A DNA stretch of 64,000 bases, taken from positions 62,001 through 126,000 of the forward strand of contig NBBL01000005.1 of the NCBI GenBank assembly GCA_002892395.1. Direction: 5' to 3'. Both the position numbers and the translations under genes were made by a program. The notes beneath the pieces are model-generated. The model was not told the DNA's origin. It ran no database searches and worked only from the letters and a program-made list of their open reading frames with translations. Shown in pieces: positions 1 through 8,095 of this stretch. Position 1 is the first letter of the stretch, and every line of letters begins with the position of its first letter. The stretch is from Lachnospiraceae bacterium (GTDB taxonomy: Bacteria; Bacillota; Clostridia; Lachnospirales; Lachnospiraceae).

Positions 1-1204
1 GATTCCAAGCATCCGAGAGCAGCGCCCGGTCCAGAATCCGATCTGCAACCTCCTGCTTGGACAGTAACGGCAACTCCTCTGTCCGCTCCGCAGTCAGAAG
101 TGTCACAATGTTGGTATCCGTTCCAAAGCCCGCGCCTTCTCTCCGCAGATGATTGGCCACAATCAGATCCGCCCGCTTTTTCTTTAATTTTTCCGCCGCA
201 TGCTCCAGAAGATGTTCGGTTTCCATGGCAAATCCGCAGAGAAACTGGGTCTTTCTCCTGCGCTCCCCGCACCAGAGCAAAATGTCGTCGGTGCGCTCCA
301 GGGGAAGCGTCACCGCCTCCCCATCCCGCTTTTTGATTTTTTCCCTTGCCACAACGGCCGGCCGGTAGTCGGCAACCGCCGCCGCCATCAGCAAGGCATC
401 CGCCTCTGCCATTCGGCACTTCACCGCCTCAAACATTTCCGCGGCGGAGGACACCCGAACCGTCCTGACAAGGTTGGGCGCTTCCACCCGCATATCCGCT
501 GCGATGAGCGTCACCTCTGCCCCCCGAAGCGCTGCCGCCCGAGCCAGGGCACAGCCCATCTTCCCGGTGGATCGGTTGGTGATAAAGCGCACCGGATCGA
601 TGGGCTCCCTTGTGGCGCCTGCTGTCACCAGAATGGTTCTCCCGGAAAGATCCTTCTCTGCACCACAGCTCCTTTCCAGCCATTCGAACAGTTCCTCTCC
701 CTCCGGCAGCCTTCCGTTACCGCTGTCACCGCAGGCCTGATATCCGCATCCCGGCGCGACGACAGTCCATCCGCGGCTCCGCAGCTTCTCAAGGTTCTCC
801 TGCACCGCCGCATTTTCAAACATGTGAACATTCATGGCAGGCGAAATCAGCAGGGGACAGGAAAAGGCGCCGACAATCGCCGAGCTCAGCATATCATCGG
901 CGATCCCGTACGCGGCCTTTGCGATGATATCGGCGCTGGCCGGGGCCACCAAAAAGACATCCGCCCACTTGGGCAGATCCAGATGGGAGACGGGCGATTC
1001 GTTGGTGCGGTCAAAATCGTCCAGCACGGTGCGATTTCCCGTAAGCGTATCAAAAACAATCGGATCAATAAAACGGCAGGCGTTTTTTGTCATGATCACG
1101 CGGGTATCCGCTCCGGCCTGCTTCAGCAGGCTGGCAAGGTGCGCGATTTTATACGCGGAAATGCTTCCGCTCAGCCCCAGAAGAATTCGTTTTCCCTTCA
1201 GCAT
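1..1204 (-). CDS. coaBC: Bifunctional phosphopantothenoylcysteine decarboxylase / phosphopantothenate-cysteine ligase (3' end cut)
   Basis: Coenzyme A biosynthesis: joins 4'-phosphopantothenate to cysteine, then decarboxylates the product (cytosolic, flavin dependent). I translated this from the minus strand: it starts MLKGKRILLGLSGSISAYK and stays open to the window edge, about 400 codons. The CoaC half shows the active-site SHLDLPKWAD segment and a PAMNVHMFENA stretch, which corresponds to the PxMNxxMW motif with Phe in place of Trp. The CoaB half begins near residue 190 with ILVTAGATREPIDPVRFITN and STGKMG, typical of the ligase nucleotide site. It is transcribed away from coaX, another CoA gene, across a 112-bp gap. 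The C-terminus lies outside the window. Confidence 0.95.
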   Translation of the reverse strand, partial: MLKGKRILLGLSGSISAYKIAHLASLLKQAGADTRVIMTKNACRFIDPIVFDTLTGNRTVLDDFDRTNESPVSHLDLPKWADVFLVAPASADIIAKAAYGIADDMLSSAIVGAFSCPLLISPAMNVHMFENAAVQENLEKLRSRGWTVVAPGCGYQACGDSGNGRLPEGEELFEWLERSCGAEKDLSGRTILVTAGATREPIDPVRFITNRSTGKMGCALARAAALRGAEVTLIAADMRVEAPNLVRTVRVSSAAEMFEAVKCRMAEADALLMAAAVADYRPAVVAREKIKKRDGEAVTLPLERTDDILLWCGERRRKTQFLCGFAMETEHLLEHAAEKLKKKRADLIVANHLRREGAGFGTDTNIVTLLTAERTEELPLLSKQEVADRILDRALLSDAWN

Positions 1205-1316
1205 ATGCGGCTCCTTTCATTGTGTTTCCGCCGGATTTATGTTATAAAAAAGCTTGATTCCGCAGAAGATAAGCGCGGAAATTATACCACAATTTTTCCC
1301 CGAAAGGAAGAAAGTC

Positions 1317-2081
1317 ATGATTCTTGCAGTGGACATGGGAAACTCCAACATCGTACTCGGTGTCATTGATGACCGTAAAACCTGGTTCATGGAACGCATC
1401 ACAACAGACACCAGAAGGACGGATCTCGAATATGCCATCAGCATCAAAAATATCTTCGAGCTGCATCGAATCAATCCCCGGACGCTGGAGGGTGCCATTC
1501 TTTCCAGTGTGGTGCCTCCGTTAAATCCCACCCTGCTGGACGCGATCCGAAAGGTGACAGGGCTGAACAGCAAGCTGGTGGGCTCCGGCATGAAAACCGG
1601 GATCAATATCAAAATGGATGACCCCAAAAAGGTGGGTTCCGACCTGATCGTTGATTCTGTCGCCGCCAAGGCCAATTATCCGCTTCCTATCATCGTGATC
1701 GACATGGGCACTGCCACAACCATCACCGCTCTGAATCAGGACGGCGACTACGTGGGCGGCATCATCTATCCGGGACTTCGAGTCTCTCTCGACACGTTGA
1801 GTACCCGCACCGCACAGCTTCCACATATCGACTTGGAGCAACCCGGCAGTATCCTCGCCAAAAATACGGTGGAAAGCATGCGAAGCGGCATTCTGTACGG
1901 AACAGCCGCAATGATGGACGGCTGCATCGACCGCATGGAGGATGCACTGGGCTGCGAGGCGACGGTTGTCGCCACCGGGGGGCTGGCTCCGTTTGTTTCT
2001 CCCCTCTGTCGCCACCGGATCCTCATCGACGAAAATCTGCTTCTCAAAGGGCTTCTGATCCTCTACCGGAAAAATTCCTGA
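1317..2081 (+). CDS. coaX: Type III pantothenate kinase
   Basis: Phosphorylates pantothenate in the first committed step of CoA synthesis. It is 254 residues, normal for CoaX. The N-terminal DMGNSN is the phosphate-binding loop, a second DMGTATT motif lies near residue 125, and GGIIYPG follows. The reading frame is open upstream to 1254, but the ATG at 1317 is preceded by AAAGGAAG at a suitable distance and gives the canonical MILAVDMGN start. It is divergent from coaBC, so two successive CoA-pathway genes share one control region. A bidirectional terminator separates it from ftsZ. Confidence 0.96.
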   Translation: MILAVDMGNSNIVLGVIDDRKTWFMERITTDTRRTDLEYAISIKNIFELHRINPRTLEGAILSSVVPPLNPTLLDAIRKVTGLNSKLVGSGMKTGINIKMDDPKKVGSDLIVDSVAAKANYPLPIIVIDMGTATTITALNQDGDYVGGIIYPGLRVSLDTLSTRTAQLPHIDLEQPGSILAKNTVESMRSGILYGTAAMMDGCIDRMEDALGCEATVVATGGLAPFVSPLCRHRILIDENLLLKGLLILYRKNS

Positions 2082-2121
2082 GCTTGGGCTGACCGCCTGC
2101 CGTTCTCCGTCCCATCCGCAA

Positions 2122-2155
2122 AAAAGGAAGCGCCATGCGCTTCCTTTTATTTTTG
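2122..2155. terminator. Bidirectional terminator between coaX and ftsZ
   Basis: AAAAGGAAGCGC pairs perfectly with GCGCTTCCTTTT around a 3-nt loop. The hairpin has an A-run on one side and a T-run on the other, so it can end the convergent coaX and ftsZ transcripts. Confidence 0.85.
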
Positions 2156-2220
2156 ATTCGGCTTTTCTCTGTTGCCGCTTCTGTTTCCCGCCTCACATTT
2201 CCTGCGGCGGCCGCCGGATC

Positions 2221-3453
2221 TCATCCCTTTCTTCCCTTCAGGAAATCCGGGATATTGATCTGCACGTTTTTGTTCTGGGTCGGCTGGAAGCTGTACTGCC
2301 CCTTGGCATTCATCTCCGGCACCTCCGGTCTCAGCTTCTCTTCCTGTTCTCTGAAGGAAGGCGCAGGCTCAGGCGCAGCACTGACCTGCGGCTTGGTAAA
2401 CTCCGCCGGCTTCACCGGCCGGGTGGATACCGACGCCGCCGAAGCCCCGCTTCCCTTATGGAAGCCGCTCATAACCCGATCGGCTGCGGCGCCGGATACG
2501 GCGCTCTGATCCAGACCGGTGGCGATCACCGTGATCGTACACTGATCCTGTACATTTTCGTCGTACATCGCCCCGAAAATAATATTGGCGTCTTCTCCCG
2601 CCAGCTCCTGCACGTAGCTCGCCGCCTCATTCGCCTCAATCAGGCTGATGTCGCCGGAGATATTGATGATGACATTTGTCGCCCCGTCAATGGTCGTCTC
2701 CAGAAGCGGAGATGCGCAGGCAAGCTTCACGGCCTCGACTGCCTTTTCGTCTCCGTGTGCAATTCCGATCCCGATATGTGCGACGCCCTTATCCGTCATG
2801 ACGGTCTGCACATCCGCAAAATCTAAATTGATCAGGCCGGGAACGTTGATCAGATCCGTGATTCCCTGCACTGCCTGCTCAAGCACCTCGTCCGCCTTGC
2901 CAAACGCCTCCGGCATGGAGGTGCGGCGATCCACAATCTCCAGAAGCTTGTCATTTGGAATCACAATGAGCGTGTCCACCGACGCCTTCAAATTTTCAAT
3001 GCCCGCAATGGCATTGTTCATGCGCTGTTTTCCCTCAAACTTAAAGGGCTTTGTGACGACGCCCACAGTCAGGATCCCCTGTTCCTTCGCGATCCTGGCG
3101 ATGACAGGAGCGGCTCCCGTTCCGGTTCCTCCGCCCATGCCGCAGGTGACGAACACCATATCTGCGGACTTGAGCATCTCTGTAATGTCTTCCGTGCTCT
3201 CCTCCGCTGCCTTTTCTCCCACCTCCGGACGCGCACCTGCGCCCAGTCCCTTGGTCAGTTTCTCTCCGATCTGCATCGCGGTCTGTGCCTTACAGAACTG
3301 GAGCGCCTGCTTATCGGTATTGACTCCGATAAACTCAACCCCCTCAATATTTCCCTCTATCATACGGTTCACGGCGTTATTGCCGGCCCCGCCGACTCCA
3401 ACTACGATAATCTTCGCAGTGTTTTCATCTTCGTTTAACTTAATTTCTAACAA
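2221..3453 (-). CDS. ftsZ: Cell division protein FtsZ
   Basis: Tubulin-like GTPase that builds the Z ring. It is 410 residues with the chosen start. The tubulin signature [13 protein letters not shown] is intact, the N-terminal nucleotide-binding [14 protein letters not shown] is present, and the C-terminal tail ends [12 protein letters not shown], the FtsA/partner-binding peptide. The longest frame begins at 3489, but a perfect AGGAGG (3467-3462) sits 8 nt before a TTG at 3453, giving [14 protein letters not shown], the usual clostridial start, so I use TTG. It is last in the division cluster and has its own promoter (3516-3544). No ftsA was seen nearby. Confidence 0.97.
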   Translation of the reverse strand: MLEIKLNEDENTAKIIVVGVGGAGNNAVNRMIEGNIEGVEFIGVNTDKQALQFCKAQTAMQIGEKLTKGLGAGARPEVGEKAAEESTEDITEMLKSADMVFVTCGMGGGTGTGAAPVIARIAKEQGILTVGVVTKPFKFEGKQRMNNAIAGIENLKASVDTLIVIPNDKLLEIVDRRTSMPEAFGKADEVLEQAVQGITDLINVPGLINLDFADVQTVMTDKGVAHIGIGIAHGDEKAVEAVKLACASPLLETTIDGATNVIINISGDISLIEANEAASYVQELAGEDANIIFGAMYDENVQDQCTITVIATGLDQSAVSGAAADRVMSGFHKGSGASAASVSTRPVKPAEFTKPQVSAAPEPAPSFREQEEKLRPEVPEMNAKGQYSFQPTQNKNVQINIPDFLKGRKG

Positions 3454-3515
3454 GGTGTGCGCCTCCTGCTCCCATTTTCTTTCATTCAACTTATAATCCT
3501 GGACATTATGGAACT

Positions 3516-3544
3516 ATCATACGCATTTTTCCGAAAAAGCGCAA
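3516..3544 (-). promoter_or_regulatory. Predicted sigma-A promoter of ftsZ
   Basis: On the minus strand TTGCGC is followed after exactly 17 bp by TATGAT. It lies between ftsQ and ftsZ and would allow ftsZ transcription independent of the upstream cluster. Inferred from sequence only. Confidence 0.55.
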
Positions 3545-3551
3545 GGTGGTT

Positions 3552-4271
3552 TCATTGCTTTTTAAAGGAATACATGCGGTTCCCGTTGGTCGGATCGTAA
3601 TCACTAAGATCCAGGGTTCCGCTTAATGTTTGAATCTTCGGGTAGATGGCGGCAAGCTCAGACAGCTTCCCATTCATCTCCTCCGCGCCCCCGAGCAGCA
3701 CGGTGACGGTTCCCATCGTCAGCGTGGCATTCAGGTCGCTGTCATAGCGAATGCGCTCCACCGGCAGCCCGTTGGTGGAGAGTGTCTGTGTCAGATTCAG
3801 AATACACATAAAGATCTTCTCATTCTCCACCGGAAGCTTCCGGTACAGTGCGATATGCCCGAACGTAAGCCCTGTGATCTCAGGAATTCCTTCCATCGCC
3901 CGGGAGGAACTCTCCACGATGACACCGTCCTTATCGAAGTACATCTTTGAGCTCATATACGACACATAGCCCACAATGCTCTTCTCATATACGATGATCT
4001 CGACTGAGGTGGGTGTCAGAAACGACACCTTGTAATCCTGCACGAACGGAATGCTTTTTTTCATTCCCAGCATGCCCCGGACGGCACAGACCACTGTGTT
4101 TCGGGAAATCGCATCCGGAAAGATCCTCTGTGTGATCTCCTCCTCCGTATACATCCGGTTTCCGGTCACGCGAATCCGCGTGATGCGCATGCACACCAGA
4201 AAAACCAACAGCAGCAAACACGCGGAAATCAGAATCGGGCGAAGCCTGCCTTTTATCCCTCTCCTTCTCAT
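3552..4271 (-). CDS. ftsQ: Cell division protein FtsQ/DivIB
   Basis: Single-pass divisome protein that links cytoplasmic and extracellular division proteins. It is 239 residues: a basic cytoplasmic tip (MRRRGIKGR), one membrane helix at about residues 12-29, then a POTRA-like region (ITRIRVTGNRMYTEEEI) and the FtsQ beta domain with VEIIVYEKSIVGYV. The frame is open further upstream, but the ATG at 4271 overlaps the ftsW stop codon by one base (TGATG), pointing to translational coupling. ftsW lies directly upstream and ftsZ downstream. Confidence 0.9.
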   Translation of the reverse strand: MRRRGIKGRLRPILISACLLLLVFLVCMRITRIRVTGNRMYTEEEITQRIFPDAISRNTVVCAVRGMLGMKKSIPFVQDYKVSFLTPTSVEIIVYEKSIVGYVSYMSSKMYFDKDGVIVESSSRAMEGIPEITGLTFGHIALYRKLPVENEKIFMCILNLTQTLSTNGLPVERIRYDSDLNATLTMGTVTVLLGGAEEMNGKLSELAAIYPKIQTLSGTLDLSDYDPTNGNRMYSFKKQ

Positions 4272-5449
4272 CAGCGCTCCAAACGGATCCGGCGCGACAC
4301 ACTGAGAACAAGACCGATTTCCACCATCAAAAAGAGCACCGAGGTTCCTCCGTAGCTGATAAACGGAAGCGTAATGCCCGTATTCGGAATCGTATTCGTC
4401 ACAACCGCGATATTCAGGATGACCTGAATGGCAATGTGCGCCATGACACCGATCACCAGAAGCGCACCGTAGAGATCGGGTGCCGCATTGGCGATGATCG
4501 CAAAGCGATAAAGCAGAAACAAAAAGACGAGAATCAGGGACACCGCACCGAACAGTCCAAGCTCCTCGCAGATAATCGGAAAAATCATATCGTTTTGCGC
4601 CTCCGGAACAAATCCCAGCTTTTGTATGCTCTCTCCGAGTCCCCTTCCCATCAGTCCCCCGGAGCCAATGGCGTACAGCCCCTGCAAAACCTGATATCCG
4701 CCGTCTCGCGGGTACCGCTCCGGATTCTGCCACACGAGGATGCGGGTAAGCTGATAGGGCTTCAGCACGCCGATTTTCAGAAACAACGAGGAAAGCGGAC
4801 GGATGAAGAACACAATGGCAGCGGTCACACCCCCAAGGGCTGCGTGAAACGAAAGGGACCGGGTCGCCACAAAGCTCATCACAAAGACGAGACCGACCAG
4901 GATGATTCCGGAGCTCAGGTTGTTGTGTGCCACCAGCATCGCGATGGGAAGATCCAGGGCAAAAACCTTGGCCAGTCCCTTCCAGCTGTTAATTTTCTTC
5001 CCCATATTGACGAGATAAACCGAAAGAAACAAAATCAGCGCCAGCTTTACAAATTCCGTCGGCTGAAAGGAAAAGGAGCCGGCCCCGAGCCAGCGCTTCT
5101 TTCCGTTCACCTCCCGTCCGACTACGGAGACCGCAAGCATCAGTCCGTAAGAGAGGATGTACATCGGCACCGCCAGCTTCAGAAACCTGTGATAATCCAT
5201 AAAGGAGATCAACACCATGAGAACAAAACCGCCGAGAGCAATGGCACCCTGCCGCTTCAGGTAGTACGCTGCATCTCCGGTTCGGCTGCTGATCTGTGCC
5301 ATATAGGAGCTGGCGGAATAAATCATAAGAAGCCCGAAGGCAGTGAGAAAGATCACTGCAAAAACCAGACTGTAGTCGTAATATCTCCGCCCTCCGTGAT
5401 TTTTTTTCCCGGACAGAGCCGCCCGCTTCCTTCTGTTGTTCCGTTCCAT
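4271..5449 (-). CDS. ftsW: Septal peptidoglycan glycosyltransferase FtsW (SEDS family)
   Basis: Multi-pass membrane polymerase that extends septal glycan from lipid II together with the cluster's class B PBP. It is 392 residues with about ten hydrophobic helices after a basic tail. SEDS signatures are visible: MDYHRFLKLA, GRGLGESIQKLGFVPEAQND, and ITLPFISYGGTS near the C-terminus. The frame runs back to 5548, inside murD, but only as a weak TTG start. The ATG at 5449 after GAGAAGGAGA gives MERNNRRKR and is preferred, though the spacing is short. It could also be read as SpoVE/RodA, but the dcw context favours FtsW. Confidence 0.9.
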   Translation of the reverse strand: MERNNRRKRAALSGKKNHGGRRYYDYSLVFAVIFLTAFGLLMIYSASSYMAQISSRTGDAAYYLKRQGAIALGGFVLMVLISFMDYHRFLKLAVPMYILSYGLMLAVSVVGREVNGKKRWLGAGSFSFQPTEFVKLALILFLSVYLVNMGKKINSWKGLAKVFALDLPIAMLVAHNNLSSGIILVGLVFVMSFVATRSLSFHAALGGVTAAIVFFIRPLSSLFLKIGVLKPYQLTRILVWQNPERYPRDGGYQVLQGLYAIGSGGLMGRGLGESIQKLGFVPEAQNDMIFPIICEELGLFGAVSLILVFLFLLYRFAIIANAAPDLYGALLVIGVMAHIAIQVILNIAVVTNTIPNTGITLPFISYGGTSVLFLMVEIGLVLSVSRRIRLER

Positions 5450-5529
5450 CTCTCCTTCTCTGCCTTCTCCGGGTGATGCCGGGCGTCCCCTCCATGGCTT
5501 TCCTGCCATGAATCCGCCGTTTCTGCCTG

Positions 5530-6882
5530 TCACAGTGCGCGCACGCAATCCTTAAAGACCTTCCCCCGAACCTCATAGTTGGGAAACATCCCCCAGCTTG
5601 CACAGGCGGGTGAAAGCAGCACATAATCCCCTGCATTGGCATAGGAAGCGCATACCTTGACTGCCTCCTGCATATCCTCCGCAAACATAATGCTGGTGAA
5701 GCCGTGACGCTTTGCACAATCCGAAATGGCATCCCGCGTCTGACCGATCAGCACAAGGTAACGCACCTTCCCGTCAAAGGCTTCAATCCATTCGTCATAG
5801 GAGGAGCCCTTGTCATAGCCGCCGCCGATCAAAAGGGTCGGTCCCGGCATCGCCTTGATTGCCTGAATCGCCGCATCCGGATTGGTTCCCTTGGAATCGT
5901 TGTAATATTTGACGCCATAACGCTCACAGACAAACTCGATGCGGTGCTCAACCGCCTCAAATTTCCTGCAGGTCTCCTGAATCACCGCCATCGGCACCTC
6001 CATGCACACAGCAATGGCAACCGCGGTCATTACATTTTCAAAGTTATGGCGGCCGAGGAGCTTCAGCTCCTTTGTGGCGATCACAGGCTCCGCCTTCCCT
6101 TTCACCTTTCTGCAAATGACCCCGTCCTCGATGTCATACCCGTCCTCCAGAAGCTCTGTGCTGGAGAAAAAGACCGGAACCGATGGACAAAGAGCGCTCC
6201 TTCCGAAGGTTCGAAGCACCGGATCGTCGTAGTTCAGAACCACAAAATCCTCCTTCGTCTGATTGGAGCAGATCTCCTCTTTGATGCGGATGTACTGCTC
6301 CATGGTGTGATGACGATTCAGGTGATCCGGCGTAATGTTTGTGATAGCCGCCACATGGGGATGAAAGCGGATGATGGTTTCCAGCTGAAAGCTTGAAGCC
6401 TCCAGCACTGTGACAGAATGCTCTGTCGTTTTCAGCGCAACCTCAGTATACGGCAGACCAATATTCCCCACTGTAAAGGCGTCGCCGAAGGCATTCTTCA
6501 TGATGCACCCGGTCAGCGCTGTGGTGGTGGTCTTTCCGTTGGTTCCGGTGATGGCGACCAGTTTTCCCTTGGCCACCTGGTATCCCAGCTCAATTTCGCT
6601 CCAGAGCTGCACCTTGTTGTCGGTCAGAAGGCGCACAAAGGGGGTCTCCAGATCAATGCCCGGACTCATCACGCAGATCTGGATCCCGGCGATGTCGGCC
6701 CGTTCCAACTCCCCCAGCTTCAGCGTAATCTTCGCATCCTTCGGAAAATTTGAAAGCAAAGCCTCTGCGTCCAGGCCTTCGTTGCTGTCGTACAAAAAGA
6801 CTGTGCCGCCGGTTTCCAGCAAAAGCTTTGCCGCCGAAATCCCGCTTTTTCCCGCACCAGCGACCATTATTTTTTCATTCAT
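5530..6882 (-). CDS. murD: UDP-N-acetylmuramoyl-L-alanine--D-glutamate ligase
   Basis: Adds D-Glu to UDP-MurNAc-L-Ala in cytoplasmic peptidoglycan precursor synthesis. It is 450 residues. The Mur-ligase P-loop GTNGKTTTTALTG is seen near residue 110, followed by ITNITPDHLNRHHTMEQY, YNDSKGTNPDAAIQA and a C-terminal LLSPACASWGMFPNYEVRG, all MurD-type. The frame is open to 6912, but the ATG at 6882 has GGGAGG 5 nt ahead and gives MNEKIMVAGAGKSG. It sits between mraY and ftsW. murE, murF, murG and murC are not in the window. Confidence 0.96.
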   Translation of the reverse strand: MNEKIMVAGAGKSGISAAKLLLETGGTVFLYDSNEGLDAEALLSNFPKDAKITLKLGELERADIAGIQICVMSPGIDLETPFVRLLTDNKVQLWSEIELGYQVAKGKLVAITGTNGKTTTTALTGCIMKNAFGDAFTVGNIGLPYTEVALKTTEHSVTVLEASSFQLETIIRFHPHVAAITNITPDHLNRHHTMEQYIRIKEEICSNQTKEDFVVLNYDDPVLRTFGRSALCPSVPVFFSSTELLEDGYDIEDGVICRKVKGKAEPVIATKELKLLGRHNFENVMTAVAIAVCMEVPMAVIQETCRKFEAVEHRIEFVCERYGVKYYNDSKGTNPDAAIQAIKAMPGPTLLIGGGYDKGSSYDEWIEAFDGKVRYLVLIGQTRDAISDCAKRHGFTSIMFAEDMQEAVKVCASYANAGDYVLLSPACASWGMFPNYEVRGKVFKDCVRAL

Positions 6883-6937
6883 GACTGCCTCCCGGAATGT
6901 TCTTTTCCCCAATCTGTTGTTAATGAAACGGCGACGC

Positions 6938-7906
6938 TCAGCCGAGACCGAGCCAGGCCAGAGATGACAGCAAAACGGTGACCACCGTAAATACTGTCAC
7001 AACGCGAGTCTCCGACCAGCCGCCCAGCTCAAAATGATGATGAATCGGCGCCATGCGGAAGAAGCGCTTTCCTCCGGTTTTCTTAAAATATCCCACCTGC
7101 ACCATCACGGAAACCACCTCGGCGAGATAAACAAAGCCCACAATTAAGAGAAACAGCGGCATACGGAGAACCAGCGCCATTGCCGCTGCATAGCCTCCCA
7201 GCGCCAGCGCTCCGGTATCCCCCATAAACACAGCAGCAGGATAACAGTTGAACAGTAAAAAACCAAGCAGTGCGCCGATCGCCGCGCCTGCCGCCGGAGC
7301 AGCCGTGCTGCCCGCCCGAATCGCTGCCGCCGCAAAAAAAACGGAGACCGCAACGGTAACCGAGGCGCACAGCCCGTCCAATCCATCCGTAAAATTCACG
7401 CCGTTATCTGTGCCGAGAACAACCAGAAAAATCCAGGGAAGGAACAGAACGCCCAGGTGAAACCGAATTCCGTTTTCCCAGTCCCCCGTAAACGGAACCA
7501 GCATATCGTGCAATTCCGGACGACCGTACAGATAGCGGGCAAACAGTGCCGTGGCAATTAACTGCATCAGGAGCTTTTGCCCCGGACGAAGTCCCTCCGA
7601 CTGCTTTTTTCTGATTTTCAGACCGTCATCCAAACAACCGATCCCGGCAAATGCAACCGTAAACAGCAGAATCGGCAGCGTCTCCGAGAAAGCGGAGAGA
7701 AAGGGAGCCGTCCCGACTGCGAAAGCCAGGACGATCATGACGCCTCCCATGGTGGGAGTTCCCCTTTTTTTCAGATGTTCCCGCGGTCCATCCTCCCTGA
7801 CCTCCTGCCCGAATTTCATCCGGTGAAGAATCGGAATCCCCACCGGACAAAGAAATGCGCACACGGCAAATGCAATCAAAGACGCCAGTATCGTCTGGTT
7901 CAACAT
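6938..7906 (-). CDS. mraY: Phospho-N-acetylmuramoyl-pentapeptide transferase
   Basis: Integral membrane enzyme that moves phospho-MurNAc-pentapeptide onto undecaprenyl phosphate to make lipid I. It is 322 residues with about ten membrane segments. Catalytic loops are visible: KRGTPTMGG, DDGLKIRKKQSEGLRPGQK (first acidic motif), NFTDGLDGL and IHHHFELGGWSE. The ATG at 7906 is preceded by GCAGGAGAATATGAGGC. It is upstream of murD and downstream of the class B PBP, with a candidate internal promoter in the gap. Confidence 0.96.
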   Translation of the reverse strand: MLNQTILASLIAFAVCAFLCPVGIPILHRMKFGQEVREDGPREHLKKRGTPTMGGVMIVLAFAVGTAPFLSAFSETLPILLFTVAFAGIGCLDDGLKIRKKQSEGLRPGQKLLMQLIATALFARYLYGRPELHDMLVPFTGDWENGIRFHLGVLFLPWIFLVVLGTDNGVNFTDGLDGLCASVTVAVSVFFAAAAIRAGSTAAPAAGAAIGALLGFLLFNCYPAAVFMGDTGALALGGYAAAMALVLRMPLFLLIVGFVYLAEVVSVMVQVGYFKKTGGKRFFRMAPIHHHFELGGWSETRVVTVFTVVTVLLSSLAWLGLG

Positions 7907-7948
7907 GCCTCATATTCTCCTGCTTATGTCGACTCAATAATTGCATTT

Positions 7949-7977
7949 AGTATACCGCGAAGGGACGCGCACCGCAA
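7949..7977 (-). promoter_or_regulatory. Predicted internal promoter upstream of mraY
   Basis: On the minus strand TTGCGG, a 17-bp spacer and TATACT lie in the 189-bp gap between the PBP gene and mraY. The gap size and near-consensus boxes support a separate start for mraY-murD-ftsW-ftsQ. Confidence 0.5.
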
Positions 7978-8095
7978 GCCCGTCTCGCTGTGCTTCGTCC
8001 CTTCTCTCCCGTGATACAGCTTTGTTTTGTCCCGGCAAAGCAGAAGCATCTTCTCCGGCATTGCCTTTTTTCATCCGCTCCTGTTGCCCCGCGTC

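Noticed and set aside
200-1369. 389-codon plus-strand frame over coaBC
   Set aside because: The opposite strand encodes unmistakable CoaBC; the frame is a high-GC shadow.
4436-5476. 346-codon plus-strand frame over ftsW
   Set aside because: Antisense to ftsW, with unnatural His/Lys/Gln composition.
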